Source: Linnemannia schmuckeri
Lineage: Eukaryota > Mortierellomycota > Mortierellomycetes > Mortierellales > Mortierellaceae
Reading direction: 5' to 3'
NCBI GenBank assembly: GCA_029449235.1
Contig: JANATG010000016.1
Coordinates: 1 to 64,000, forward strand
DNA: 64,000 nucleotides
How positions within the stretch are numbered: the stretch's first letter is position 1; every line of letters starts with the position of its first letter. Under the pieces are notes generated by a model. That model saw only the letters and a list, made by a program, of their open reading frames with translations. It ran no database searches and was not told the DNA's origin. The position numbers and the translations under genes are program-made. Below, in pieces: positions 32,602 to 45,000 of the stretch.

Positions 32602-32610
32602 TTATCTTTT
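32602..32610. repeat. Target-site duplication of the TIR element, left
   Basis: TTATCTTTT, identical to 33553-33561, directly outside the left inverted repeat. Confidence 0.85.
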
Positions 32611-33552
32611 GGGTTAATCTATTCGACAACCCGGGTTGCTCATTTTATTTGACAACCCTTTCCTTATTAGGAAAGTTTCATTGCTTATTTGACAACCCCC
32701 CTACCCACTCTCATTTTTCAACCCGGGTTGCCATATAACAGGAGGCTATGTGGTATATGACGAATGAGTGTGTCTGCTGTGGATACTGTGATAGCAGCGA
32801 GGACTGTTATCTTACTTTGCCTCCAGTCTTCCCAACAACCACGCCTTCTAGACACTAGTAACACCTCCTTCTCTTTTTGTAAATAAACATTATCCGTTCT
32901 TAAGCTTTTCTCCCGTTCCTAATATATTCTTGTCTTTACCCTCATCCTTGTCTCCTTCTATTCTCCTGTTCATAACCCCGTGCTCTGCTCTAGTTACAGA
33001 TAGCCTAAAGGAATCGCTCCCCTTTTTTCGTTATTATTATTCAAGTCATGGAGAACACTAACTTGGTCACAGAGGCATAAAAGCTATCGAAGCTTCGCAC
33101 TTCATTTAACACTCACAAAAGAAAATTGCCAAAAAAAAAACAAACAAAAGTTATACGGGAAGCCGCACCTATTGTAATTGCAGCAGAGCAAGGGCGTGTG
33201 GACAAGGGAATAGAAGGAGACAAGATTGTGGGGGTAAGGGCTTAAGAAACAAGATAGGGAACAAGGCACACGCGTGTGAAGAGAGAGAAAGGGACAAGAA
33301 AGGATACTGTTAATGGTACGGGCGAACTAGGGTATTAATGTATGCTTAGTTACATGGTGATGGTGGCGTGGTTGGGGTCAGATGGTTGGGTGCAGAGGTA
33401 TGGCAGGTGTATCGGGAGTCAGTGGTACAGGTGCATGGTTCAGGCGCATCAAGGGTGTAATTTGGCAACTGGGTTGCCAAATTATTTTGCAAAATGTGAC
33501 TGCCGGGTTGTCAATTAAGGCGAGCAACCCGGGTTGTCGAATAGATTAACCC
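32611..33552. mobile_element. Non-autonomous TIR DNA transposon (MITE-like, 942 bp)
   Basis: Perfect 31-bp terminal inverted repeats: 32611-32641 begins GGGTTAATCTATTCGACAAC, and 33522-33552 is its exact reverse complement. Pairing continues imperfectly inward. The motif GACAACCC recurs near the ends (32625, 32651, 32691; reverse at 33505 and 33531), and CAACCCGGGTTG palindromes lie in the TIR and at 32719. These look like transposase-binding sites. Flanked by the 9-bp duplication TTATCTTTT. A 9-bp duplication with long TIRs fits Mutator-like (MULE) elements best. There is no ORF, so a transposase from elsewhere is needed. Confidence 0.88.
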
Positions 33553-33561
33553 TTATCTTTT
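33553..33561. repeat. Target-site duplication of the TIR element, right
   Basis: TTATCTTTT, second copy, directly outside the right inverted repeat. Confidence 0.85.
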
Positions 33562-33667
33562 TATTACTTTGGGTTAAAGCTGCCAACCAGAGGTGTACCC
33601 GGTGCGAAGCCCCGGGAGCGTCTCTTCTTTTTTTTTTTTAGTAACTCAGAAACGGGTTTTGAGTTAT

Positions 33668-33708
33668 TAAAAAACCCCTAAAAAAAATTTGCTAAAAAAC
33701 CCTAAAAG
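33668..33708 (+). repeat. Interstitial telomere-like sequence
   Basis: Three units of the window's telomere motif (AAAAAACCCCTAAAAAAAA, then CTAAAAAACCCTAAAAG), separated by ATTTG. They match the array at 1-930 and lie 33 kb inside, next to the tRNA and transposon cluster. Possible origins are telomerase repair of a break or capture with a mobile element. Confidence 0.6.
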
Positions 33709-33852
33709 ATCCCAGGGCACCGGTGAGTGATACGCGTAAGGGTCAAGTGTTTTCACACCATCAGGGCATACCACTTCCCTCTTGATCATCCAGGTTTGAG
33801 CAGGCTACGACAGTATTGTAAAAGCTTGATGCTTTTTTTTTTGTTGTAAGTA

Positions 33853-34010
33853 GCTCGGTTCACTGAAAGATGAAAGAAGAGCGAGACTCCTTTAAGGAGG
33901 TCTACGACCGCCTCTGTCGTTCACTTGGTTAATTGGTCCAATAGACCTCACTTCGTGAGGACTTTCGGTGCACGAAGGAGGATTCGATTCCTGTCTACGT
34001 AAAGTGAACC
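33853..34010 (+). repeat. Structured tRNA-like (SINE-like?) sequence
   Basis: A 10-bp inverted pair, TCGGTTCACT (33855 region) and AGTGAACCGA (34001 region), encloses several hairpins: GACTCC/GGAGGTC, CCTCACTTCGTGAGG, AGGATTCGATTCCT. An A-box-like TGGTTAATTGG and a B-box-like GGATTCGATTCC sit about 55 bases apart, and GTTCACT/AGTGAAC would form a 7-bp acceptor. However, the T-arm is not next to the acceptor and the anticodon loop lacks U33, so it is not a proper tRNA. A T-run follows at about 34062-34070. A Pol III-derived SINE or tRNA relic is the best guess. Confidence 0.35.
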
Positions 34011-35525
34011 GAAAGGGTGACTATTCATTTTCTCATTCTTTTCCTCATTCTTTCCCTTTCGTTTTTTTTTGACGCATTTTTCTCCAAATACGTTAGGCTC
34101 GACTCCACCCCCCAGGAGAAGTGGAGTGAAGCCTACAGATATGTTCCACCTCCCAAGAATCGTGCCCAGTGCACTTTATTGTTATTTCCCTCTTGGTTCA
34201 CATTTACAAAGGGAAGAAAAATTCAATTTGGTGCTTGTAGTCTGACATACACACTAAGAACAAAAAGGGAGAAAAATAAACTTATGTGGCAATATACTCG
34301 GATGAAAGAAAAAAGCGGTTAGTTAAGTAACAAAAAAGAAGCGAAAAGAAAGAAAAGAAAAAAGAACTCAATGTGTGGCCAGTGTACCCGGAACAGGAAA
34401 GTATGAGCTCCAAGTACAAAAAAGAAACAAAAAGAAAAGAAAAAAAAGTCATTTGTCGCAGACAACGCAGGCTCGCGCGTCAAAGGAAGAATAGTCGCGT
34501 CGGTGGCTAGCACCGAAGCAACTATTCTCGTTCTCATTTAACATAAAAAACAGTAGATATAGTTCGTTACAGAGACTTCTCGAAATAAATATCTCATTAT
34601 CATTCCCTTCCCACGTCCATTCGCACCCTCTCCACACCATCCTGCTCATCGGACCAAGCCCTGCTATAGTCCGCTCTCAACATCTGACTTCGATCCACGA
34701 CATCATTGTGTGACAGAACTCTTGTCCATCTCTCCCAATCCGACCTGTTGAGGGAACGCATGCATAGTTTTATTACCTCAAACCTTGTTGTTTTTTTTAC
34801 ATTATTGACGCGAGTATTTCTCGACATGTCCTATCTTATTCTTTCCGGTTGTACGTGCATACACATACATACTAAAAAAGAGAGAAAAACAACAGGAATT
34901 CCCGGGTAGTCAAGCAGGCAGACAAAGTCCAATAGAGACACATTCTACCAACACGTTAAACATACATGCCATGCTTTCATATACAAGTCACGAACTCATA
35001 TAGTATTTTTTTTAACAACACAGAGCCTCAAGTCCAGTCCGCCTTTGGGGAGAGGAAGGGAGGGATTGATTTTTTTTTGAAAGAAGGAGGGAGATGTTTG
35101 CACGACCCATAAAAGAGAAAGGAAGGAGGTAGAGCAGGAGAGTATTAGAAGAAGGGGTTTTCCCAAGCACCCATACCTCATGTTTGAACAACGCGAAACA
35201 ATGGGACCGGTTGATGGGGTTCGCTGGTTTTGTTTTGTGCAGTGCGTAATTTTCGTGTTTCGAACGGGCTGCGCAGTTGATGGCGAGAGTGAGAGCGGTG
35301 ATACCAATACAAACACGTCCAGCTAAAGTATGCGCTGCACGCGCTGACTGTTTTTTTTTTTTTTTTTTTTTTTGATCCATAGGGGCCCTTCATGGTAGTG
35401 AGACTAATTTTTCATCCAGCTCAACATTCTAAAACATAATTAATCCTGCAGGGCAAAATGTAAACCACACAGATCAACGTGCTTACTCTTACAAAGTTGT
35501 CTACGAAAAGAAAAAATGTTATTTA
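34011..35525. other. Intergenic region, no gene recognised
   Basis: About 1.5 kb. AT-rich with many A-runs (34330-34450) and a 22-23-base T-run near 35350. Short frames on both strands overlap and have no motifs. Confidence 0.5.
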
Positions 35526-36921
35526 CTATAAACGGCGGACCTGACTCTTCCTCAACTTCTGCCTCTCCTTCAGAATCTCAAGGAACCTGGTCGTTGACCC
35601 ATCCATCTTCAAAAACTCCCTCTCCAACCATCCAATCGCCTCCTCCTCCTCTTTTGCACCGCCACCACCATTATTCACATTCGCACCTCTGGTCTCCATA
35701 ATGACCCGGACCTCCTCAAAGACCACCATCCGGGCCTGGATATACCGCTCCTCGGCGCGGTAGGAATGGAATTGAGTGGCCTTGTCATAGCCCAGGTACC
35801 GGTCCTGGTATTTGCAGACCTTGTACCGTTGGCATTCTTCCAGCATCCTGCGGATTGTTGTTGCTCGACGGTCAAACCTGAACTGTGCTTGGCGCTGTTG
35901 CTGTTGAGATCTGCTAGCGGTAGGTGAGACGGGTGACAATAGCGCTCCATTAAATCCTGATCCTCGTGACGAACTTGGATACTGTTGCTGTTGTTGGGCA
36001 AGGACAGCTGATAGGCTGTCAATACCAAGTATCCTCGCGCTCGTCAAAGAAGTCTCGACCAGAGCCGAAAGCAACTCCACAGTCCACTGATTCAACTCGG
36101 TCGCAATTCTCGAGACAGCCTCTGTATGTTCATCAATGACCATCCTCAACGCCGGCACCAGATGTATAGCTACTGCATCTGCTGCTGCCACTTGCGTCGT
36201 TATGGCTGTCGTCCTGTCGTTGTTGCTACTACTGCCACCATCATTCACATATGCCATATTTGCATTGTTGATGTTAAAGAGGTCGATTGTTGTCCTGAGC
36301 GATTCGTATATGCGCTCTGATTGTGTCGCGAGACTGATCGCCAAGGGCTGCTGGGTCGAACTGGCGCCTCTTCTCATAGAGTCCATAGTCTCCTGTAGGA
36401 TACGAGCGTGTGCCTGTTCCAATTGCAGCAAGATTGGGTGTTTTTTGATTGCCGCCGGCTGGCCACTGTCCTTCGGCGCGGTCTACTCCAGAGGGAGTTA
36501 ACAGAAGAGAATTTAGTTAAGGGGTATCACCTTTGACTGATCTATGAAGAAAGAATAGAAGGTGCGCGGCATTTGTTACCTGTCGTTGAGTCTGTCGCCG
36601 TGTCTTGGTCGTCGTCGAGGACTCGGCGCCTGGCGGCAGTGGCCCTCGGCTCTTCCCACTCACCGACATTCTCGCTTGTTTGGCTGCTGATCCCTTTTCG
36701 TCATTTCGTAGCATTCATTCATTTATTTCGCAGAGAGAGTAAAAAGGTGAATGAGGGTTAGTATCAGGCACACACGCCATGACATGTAAAGCACCGTCAA
36801 GGGAGAACAGAGCCACCGAGAGTAAGAAGAAGGAATAAGGGATTGAGACTCTTCAACACAAGTAATATACCTGGCGATGTTCAGAGGCGGTAGTGTGGGC
36901 TTTTCGTTTCCCTGAAGCCAT
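35526..36921 (-). CDS. Unknown protein, three exons
   Basis: Model: exons 36921-36871, 36693-36580 and 36482-35526, giving 373 residues. Intron 1 (177 nt) has donor GTATAT, a perfect TACTAAC branch and acceptor AAAAG. Intron 2 (97 nt) has GTAACA, TTAAC and TAG. Both are phase 0. The protein has a basic Ser/Thr-rich N-terminus (MASGKRKAHTT), Gln-rich linkers (QQQQQ at about 240 and 265) and predicted helices. The C-terminal third is the most protein-like (RRMLEECQRYKVCKYQDRYL, then WLEREFLKMD). I recognise no family. The neighbour NOG1 is transcribed the same way, but the 0.7 kb gap argues against a functional link. Confidence 0.7.
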
Positions 36922-37618
36922 GGTATTGTCGTTGGTGAGGGGCAGTGTGTAAGAAAAGGAGAAGGAAAGGAGGAAGGAAGTGTACAGGGAAGGAGTGATG
37001 GATGAAAAAGAAGTACAATAAGGAAGGAGGAGGAAGGACGGGGAGGAAGAATGAATATAAAAATGTGTCGGGTGGTGTGTTTATTTGTGTTTGAGCATTT
37101 CTCAGAAGGGGTAAAAGAGACAGATATGTGTGTGTGTGTGTGTGTGTTTGTGTGTGTAGATATGTATTTGTGACCATGTGAGCCCTTTGTTGACTGTCTG
37201 TCTGTCTGACTGTCTGTCTGTCTGACTGTCTGTCACTTGCTAGCATGGACGAGGAGGGTGCATGTGAATTAAAAAAATAAAAGACGCGACTGTGTGGTTT
37301 TGTGTGCGTGTTTCTGTGTGTGTCTGCTGAGGAAAAAGGGGGGCATGACAAAACAAAGCAATCAAACTTTCCGCACTTGGCATATGTGCAAATGATGTTT
37401 ATTGTTGTGTGTATGATGATAATGACTGATGCAGAAGAAACGATAAGAATAATAAAGAAAAAAAAGTTGTAAAATAACAAAGCGAAAAAAGAAGAAAGGA
37501 AGAGATTACAAAAAAAGACCATGCTGCTTGTCCTCTTTAAAAAGGGACAAACAATAAGCCTTGGATAACAAAAAAAGGAGAGACCTCTGCAACGAGAAAC
37601 CGAAGAGGCAGCGAGTGT
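36922..37618. other. Intergenic region with simple repeats
   Basis: Between the start of the unknown gene and the stop of NOG1. It holds a (TG)n run at about 37126-37160 and a CTGTCTGTCTGA repeat at 37193-37235, plus purine-rich sequence near 36950-37050. No gene. Confidence 0.6.
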
Positions 37619-39778
37619 TTACCTCCAGTCGGTTTTGCCGTTACCGCGCTTGTTGGAGAACAAGTGCTTGGGCATCTTGGTCTGCACAGCTCTGTCCGAC
37701 TCTCCTCTCTTGGCAAACAAGTTGGGCGTACGCTGCGCCAACTTGCGCACCTTCTCCGACTCCATCTTCTGCTTCACATTGCGCACTCCAGACATCGTAC
37801 GATCCCGAACAACACTCGTCTCAGGACGAGCCATCGATGCTGTCCGTGCAATCGACTCACCTCGGCTAGCCGAACGAGCACGCTTGGGTGCCCTGCTGCG
37901 TGCACGAGCCTCTGTCGCGTCCAATCCAAGGGTCTCAAAGTGCTCCGACATCTCTCCTGCAGTTCGCTTTATTGCCGTCTTGGGCAACATGGGACGGTTC
38001 TTGGTCGTCTTCAGACGGGCCTCAATACGAGCAAGGCGGGTGTGTTCCGTAATGGCGTTGGCAGTAGCCTCCAATGCCTCCTCCTCCGAATCGAGCTCCT
38101 CCTCCTCAGACTTGTAGTATCCCTCCGCCTCGAGTCTCTCCTCCTCACGCTCGAGCTCATCCAGCTGCTCCTGAATATCGGCATCAATGAAATCGGCAAC
38201 GTTCTTACCCTCCCAGATCTCAGGAATGACATCGTACTTCCACTCAGGGTTCTCCAACAGATATCTCTTCTTGAGATCGACGTTGAACACACCAGCACCA
38301 CCTTGCTCGGCCTCCAAATCGCGCTCCAGTCTGATACGGTTGGGGTCCTTGGGGTCGTACTTGGTCTTATTCTCGGCCCCAGCAGGGATGAAGGGCAGAC
38401 GAGGGTTATCGTCACGGGGCTGGGGCTGGGTCAAGTGGATCTTGTTGAGAATGTCGTTGATCTTGTGTCCCTTCATCTTCGAGTCAACACGGGCCTGCAA
38501 GAGGCGGTCGCAGGCAGACTGCTTGACATTCATGACGCCCTCCTCGGTGTAGCAGGACATGCCCATCATCTCAACCTTGTCGTTGTCGACAATGTTGTCC
38601 AGTAGAGCACGGTCCTCGGCGCTGATGTCCTCGATCTTCATGGCGTCAATCTTGTTGATGACGAGCATGACGGGCTTGTTGGCAAAGAGGGGCTTGATGC
38701 TATGGAAGAGCGACACCTGCTCCTTGATGCTGTATCCGCAACGCTCCGAGAGATCGATAAAGTAAAGAACAGCACAACGCAAATGGGCGAGGGCAGTGAT
38801 CGACTGCATCTCAATAGTGTTGCGGTTCTCCAAGGGGTGATCCAAGATACCGGGGGTGTCGATCACCTGCCAGCGCAAATACTTGTAATCCATATGTCCG
38901 ACGAAGAGCGACTTGGTGGTAAAGGCATAGGGCTGAACATCAACGTCGGCGCGGGTGATCTTGTTCATGAAGGACGACTTTCCGACGTTGGGGTATCCAC
39001 AAACAAGCAAGGTGCGGGTGTTGGGGTCGATCGAGGGGAGACGGGCCAAATGCTGACGGACTTGCTCCAAGTAAGCGAGCGAGTCCTTTTGACGGCGCAT
39101 GATGGTGGCCATTCTTCCGAGGGCTGCCTTCTTGAGCTGTTTGCAGCGGTAGAGCGAGTCACCAAACTTGAGCAGACGAACATAGTCCTTTCCGACCTGG
39201 TCGATCAAATGGCGAGCCGTGTTCATCTGACCCAACGCCAGCTTGTAATGGTCCTTGTCGTAAAGCACGTTCATCAAGTCGGCGTAGAAAGGGTGAATAT
39301 CCTGTTTGTTGATTTGGTTATCGTATTGATTGTTGTTTGTTGAAGTACACCGGGAAGGGTTTGTAGATTATGATTAATGCTTTGGCCTTACTTAGTCTTT
39401 GTAGCGATAGAGCATACGCACTAATAAACAAAGGACAGGTGCTTACATCGAGCTTGGGGAACTCGTCGAGGATGCCCTTGAGACGTTCGTCAAAGTTCTC
39501 CTGGGTAAATTTGACCTTGCGCATGTAAAAGTTGCGGATACGGCTGATAGCAAAGTTCGCATGGATGACCTATAACATAGAAGGGATTGTGGATTTAGAT
39601 GAAGGATCATTCACAGCAAGTGTGTGTCATGGTGTTTGCATTTCGTGGGGTTGTGCCTGCGAATAGGAAAGATATGTACAGTGGGGGTCTTGCGTTGTGT
39701 CTTTGAGAGGATGATGTCGAGGAAGTCACCACCGGTGGGGACGGGGGTGATCTTCTTGAAGTTGTAGATGGAGGTCAT
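37619..39778 (-). CDS. NOG1: Nucleolar GTP-binding protein 1 (NOG1)
   Basis: Exons 39778-39680, 39569-39447 and 39301-37619; 634 residues, close to the yeast length (647). Both introns (110 and 145 nt) are phase 0 with GT...AG ends. The N-terminus MTSIYNFKKITPVPTGGDFL is the conserved NOG1 start. GTPase motifs: G1 GYPNVGKS (176-183), G3 DTPG (222-225), G4 NKID (290-293). The C-terminal half has the typical acidic and Ser/Arg-rich tail. NOG1 is an Obg-like GTPase of the nucleolus needed to build the 60S ribosomal subunit; it binds pre-60S particles near the peptide exit tunnel. All key residues are intact. Confidence 0.97.
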
Positions 39779-40064
39779 GCTGTTGTTGGTGCCTGTGAGT
39801 GTGAGAGAAGGAAGGAGGGTTGATGGGGAGGGTGGGCAAAGAAGAGAGAGGCACAAAGGACACAAACTGCAAACCGTTGGCTTCTCTAATAAAAAAAAAA
39901 GAAAAAACGAGTATGTGACTGTCTTATTTGTTTACTTCTCCTTCTTCCTCTGCTGCTTTTATGGTGGGCACTCAGAAAGCAGTCCTCTTACTCGCTCTCA
40001 TATCTTGCATTGAAATAATTAACCATCAATCGTGTATTTGTCTATCAGTGAACAAGTAGCATAT

Positions 40065-41636
40065 TCATGCCTCCTTGCTCTTGGGTCTAGGGGAATCGTC
40101 GCCACGGGGTCCATCTTTCATCAAGTTGTCCTTCACATACTTGGCTGCCTCCTGATACCGCGCCCGCCTCAACTCTCGCTTCAGGCCATCGGCCTCCTCA
40201 AACGCCCATGAAATCTTTTCAATCTCGGCATCCGTAATAAACCCCTCATACGCAACATGGTCTGTCACCGACAGAGGGTCATCCTTCTTGGGCAAGAGCG
40301 TAGACGGCCTTGGCGGTACTTTGCCCCCTTCACTCGAAGAGTTCTTCTTATCGTCATCCTTCAACAAGCTGTCCTTGTCCTGACTCAATTCTCCAGAGGA
40401 CTCGGCAATGATGGGACTGTTGGGATCCTGTTCGACTGATTTCTTGAGCGCCCGTCTCTTTTTCGACAATTGGTAAGATCCTGTAAAGAACACCGCAAAT
40501 TCCGGATCATGCTGCAATCCAAGGTCCAGTACTTCGCTAGGATGAAAGGCAATTGATCCATTCTTGATCAAAAAGTCCAAATGCTTCGCTCCATTGTACG
40601 CTATTTTATCATTTGAGTAGTTAATATGGGTGTACGCGAGGGTAAAATTGACTTGATAAACATGTCGAGCGAAAAAAAAGTCAATGAAGGAAAAAACAGC
40701 AGTGACAACAGCAACCGAGAAGATCGCCACACTTTGTTTCATCTTCGTCTTCATCATCTCCTTTCTACCTTGATTACTATTCTCTCACTACTATCCTCTT
40801 CTTACTCCCCTTCATCCCTTCCTTCCTTCCTTTGATCATTATTAACCTACACCAAGATCGCCAACCAATAACGACAAGAATATCAACTATAGTAAAAACA
40901 ACAACAAAAAAAAAAAAAAAGAGAAAAAGTACCTTTCCAGTGGCTCCAGAGACGGTAGGCGTTATAAAAGAATGGAATGTTGGGCACAAGTGGCACAATA
41001 GTGAACAACGAAGTCACAGGGACCCACATGGCAGAATAGATCATGTACTTGCGATGATAAGGAATCCTCTGGTCGACTAAGGTCTTGAAGTCTGCGTGAA
41101 CTTGGGCTTCCTTTAGTGACGAAGGATACATGAACGGGACCTATTGGGAGGGGGAAAAAAAAATGAGAACGTGCATTAGTCGGATATGATTTTTGAGTGG
41201 TGATTGTGTAATCGTTCTCTCCTTTGGCGAGAAGTGTGATCGGAGTCTGCTCACGGGCAATTGACTGAGCGCCACTATCAGCACTCGTTGTTATCACGTC
41301 TCCCCTGGTGAGATTAACACTGAGCCAAATATAAACCAGTTAGAAAATAACAAGGAAAAAATCAAAAGAGCGTACCATAGTGGTAATGGTGACATCTTCC
41401 TTGGCAGGGACCGCCTTGAAGAATGTCTCGCGATGCTCGATTTTTTCGAGCATGGTCGTCCCTGCGCTGTAGAGTTTGCGTTTCAGAGAGTCTGGTTTCG
41501 CCTGGGAGAGTTCTTCCCATTTTTTGGAAGCAAAGACGGTTGCGCGGTTGAGGTATGATGTTGATGGCTTTGCGAGGGTTGAATGGCAATGCAACGCGTG
41601 TGCTCTGCGCGACAGTGGGACCAGGAATATCCTCAT
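40065..41636 (-). CDS. Mitochondrial K+/H+ exchange-related protein (Mit_KHE1 family)
   Basis: Exons 41636-41376, 41140-40933 and 40600-40065; 334 residues. Introns are 235 and 332 nt (phases 0 and 1). The start MRIFLVPLSRRAHALHCH resembles the family's conserved opening and gives a basic, amphipathic N-terminus that fits mitochondrial targeting. A hydrophobic stretch near 115-145 (MWVPVTSLFTIVPLVPNIPFF) is followed by the conserved YRLWSHWKAYNGAKHLDFL, rebuilt exactly by joining exons 2 and 3. The C-terminus is charged and Ser/Asp-rich. Known members are inner-membrane proteins linked to K+/H+ exchange and mitochondrial volume. Family recognition is from memory of the motif. It is divergent from the gene at 42081, with 444 bases between them. 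Confidence 0.75.
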
Positions 41637-42080
41637 TGCTTGCTTGCTTGCTTGTTGTCTGTTTTGGTTGTTCTTGTGTACTTGTTTCCTTGTAATGGTG
41701 AGTGGCGAGTGATGAATAGAGAAGAGGAGAGTATAAGAAAGTAAGATGTAAAGTAAGAAGGAGGGATAGGGTGTGAAAAAATCCGTTGTGTGGTATTTTC
41801 CCTTTTCCGGAGGCAGACACAGGCATATCTGTGCTAAGAACAAGAATGACATATGCGATCGATGTATGGATTTAACAGTCACTATTGGCTCGCTGTATTT
41901 TCCATGGGGGTGCACGCAAGCAAGCTCTAAAACGACCAAAAAAACAAATCATTTTTCGACTTCACTTTTGTTCTTTTCTCCCACCTACACCCAAAACGCG
42001 TCCTGGACCTGACCTGACTGGACCATACGCACGACATAGACACAGCATAGTCCCTTTGTTTTTGCTGTCGATTTCCAGAC

Positions 42081-45000
42081 ATGCCTCCCAAGAGGCGGGC
42101 TGCCGGGTCGGCCACTACCAACAACACTCCTCAAGAACCACCACCACTACCACAACAACAACAGCAACAGCAGATTGCCACTGATGTCGCCACAATTGCC
42201 ACATCCGCGACAGCCAAGGCAACAACACGACAACGATCATCAACGCCACGTGCAGCAAAAGATCCTCAAACCGATGCCCAGGAAAAGCGGCCTGTCAAGA
42301 AGCCGCGTGCCACAGCTGCCAAGAAGGCTGTCCCCCAGACTGTCCCAGATGCAGCACTAGGACAAGACACATCAAACGCGACCGAGACAATCAACCACAC
42401 CACTACTCAAGGCACAACCATTGGCGAATCAACTCTTCCCGACTCAAACACCAACACAGACACCACTTTTGTTCATCCAACCAACATAGCCACTATGCCA
42501 GCACCAACACCAATACCAGCAGTATCCGCTGCAAAACTCCGTCGGCCATTCAAAGCTCGTGGCCCTCGAGGCCCCTACAAACCACGAAAACCCAAACCCA
42601 CCAACACCCTGCCACCACCGCCCCCCGAAAGCGGCCTCAAACTCCTTAAGACCAGCAACGAGCTTGCTTTCAAGGATACACGACCCTGGCACGATTACTT
42701 TCAAGATCGAATTCCTACCTACAACAGGTCGACTTCGTTATGGGATTTCCCCCCGCCCCCGCCGAGGGTCGATGTTTTGGCGCCCGAGGAGCTAAACAAG
42801 ATGATTACAGATGATTACGCGAGGATGAAGCCTCTTCCCGGGGATCCCGACCTACGCCGTTCTGCAACCAAATCAGCGACGCCAGATCCAACGGTAGATA
42901 CGAACACCCATGAACAGCAAGCATCAACACCGCCATGCAACAATGAGACTGACAAGGAGAGGAAAGGTCTGAACGATACACCTGCAGAACACAACTCTGA
43001 CTCGGGATCTCAGTCAGACGACAACAACGAATCCGACTCGGACGAAAATGAAGACTCAGACGATAACCACCGTAGTCAGTCAGTCACCCCAGGACCCACC
43101 GGCGACACTGATCAAGTCGGCAATAACAAAGGCGTTGTTGACGGCAAACGCCGTAGAAAGGTCAAGAAGCATAGAATCAGGATCAAGTACAGTTTCCCGG
43201 CTCCTGTTCCACCCTTAGAGTACCCTTACCTTCAATCTGCGTTCCCATATGAGAAGCACCCACCGCCAGAGCAACAGGCCACCACCCAACCGGACTATGG
43301 ACAGCACACTCAGCCTTTGCCAGATACTTGGCATCGACCTCAGGGTGGTTTTGCGATGGAGGATTTATTCTCGCAGGAGAAACTTGATTATTCCATCCGG
43401 ATGCTCAGGAAGCAGCCCATCGAGGCCAACCGGCTGCGCATGGATCTCTATTACCGTCGGGTAAGAACAAACTCTTTAGTATCACTTGCGGAGACTCTGC
43501 CGACCAAAAAAAAAATGTTTACAAATAACTAACGCACGAAAAATGAATCTAACTTTGCACTGATAGGGCTTTCAATTAGCGTCAAAGCAGGTACTGGATC
43601 GGGCGCGAGTGGCGTACTACGGAAAGAACGACTACACGAACAAGCACTACTTGCAGGTTCCCAGTCTCTACAACGAGATTGACGAGGCTCGTTTGCAATC
43701 GAGCCAGAGGAGTCGCGATGACATCAACATTCTGCGCAGTTTGGACGTCAATGGCAAGCTTGCCCTTCGTGGATATTCTTTATTGCGCGCTACGCCGACT
43801 GCCGCCCATACCGAACCACCTAGTCTGGCGACTACAAGCACGACAACAACAACAACGGCGACAGCGCCCATGTCTTCTGGAACTCGAGTCGTCGGAGGGG
43901 CTTTTTCTTCTTCATCCTCGGTGCCACCATCAGCAATACCATCGGTGCAGAATACGAACACCAATGTTGACGAGGCCTCAGAGGCGTTGGCGAGGGACCG
44001 ATTGGCATACTACGAAGTGAACCAGTTTCTGGGATCCATGTTTTCTCACAGGAACCTTGGCGGAAAGGTGCTGGGTTTGAGTCCTCGGGCATGCACGATT
44101 CTTCGGACGTTGTTGAGTGGGCTAGAGAAAAAGTTGGTATCGATGGGCTGTGCGCTGCAGAGAGCAGAGTTGACTAGGCGGCTGGCAGAGATCGATACCT
44201 TCTTGTCGAAGCGCCATCGAGAGATGATCCGTGCCAGGATCAGGAAAGGGAAAGCCAAGCGAGGACAGGAGACCGAGAGGGAAGGATCCCAACAGCCAGG
44301 GGCTGAGACCTCTTCTCCAGACTCATCTTTGACGTCATCCTCTACACCTGCACCTATGTCACCCGCAACAACAGGAACAGGACGAGCAGCAGACCCGACA
44401 AGTCCGACTGCTGTGGCAGTCCTTGAAAGACGGTTCTACCCGCTGTGGGATTGTGACCCGGGAGAGTACTACATCCGAACGGCGACGTCCAACAACCCTT
44501 TTACACACGTTTCAGCATTGGCGTCGGCTATTGACGACCCTCTCGATCATGCTCCTACAGTTGGGGATGTGAACCCTTTCCTTGTGGCAGCGAGCAGCAG
44601 CAGCCCAAGTAAACCTAGCCAAGCTGGCACATCATCTGGCTCGACCCCCGCAGTAGACGGCCGTGCAATGACTCCAAGAATGACAACGGCAACGACAGCG
44701 GAGAGTGGATTACCATTCATCAACAACCCACTACGGATCCCTGATGAGATGGAGCCCTTCTGGAGGGTGCGGAACTTTCTGGAACGAATGCCACTGCTGT
44801 CGTCGTTGTCGTCATCAGCCTCAGCAACCACAGCTCCTCCTGCGTCTTCTACTACTGTAGCGAACAGGACATCTGATATCGAGCGACTGCGACAAGTACA
44901 ACAGGATCTTTCTGCACCTGGGCCTTCCACATCTACATCGTCGTCGTTGCCGTTGTTGTCGGCGCCACTGATGACGACGAGTGCTGTTGATAGCGGGAAC

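Noticed and set aside
33920..34008. A functional tRNA gene with acceptor GTTCACT/AGTGAAC
   Set aside because: The T-arm is separated from the acceptor by about ten extra bases and the anticodon loop lacks U33; kept only as a tRNA-like repeat.
37664..38605. 313-codon plus-strand frame
   Set aside because: Antisense shadow of NOG1, which has all its GTPase motifs on the minus strand.
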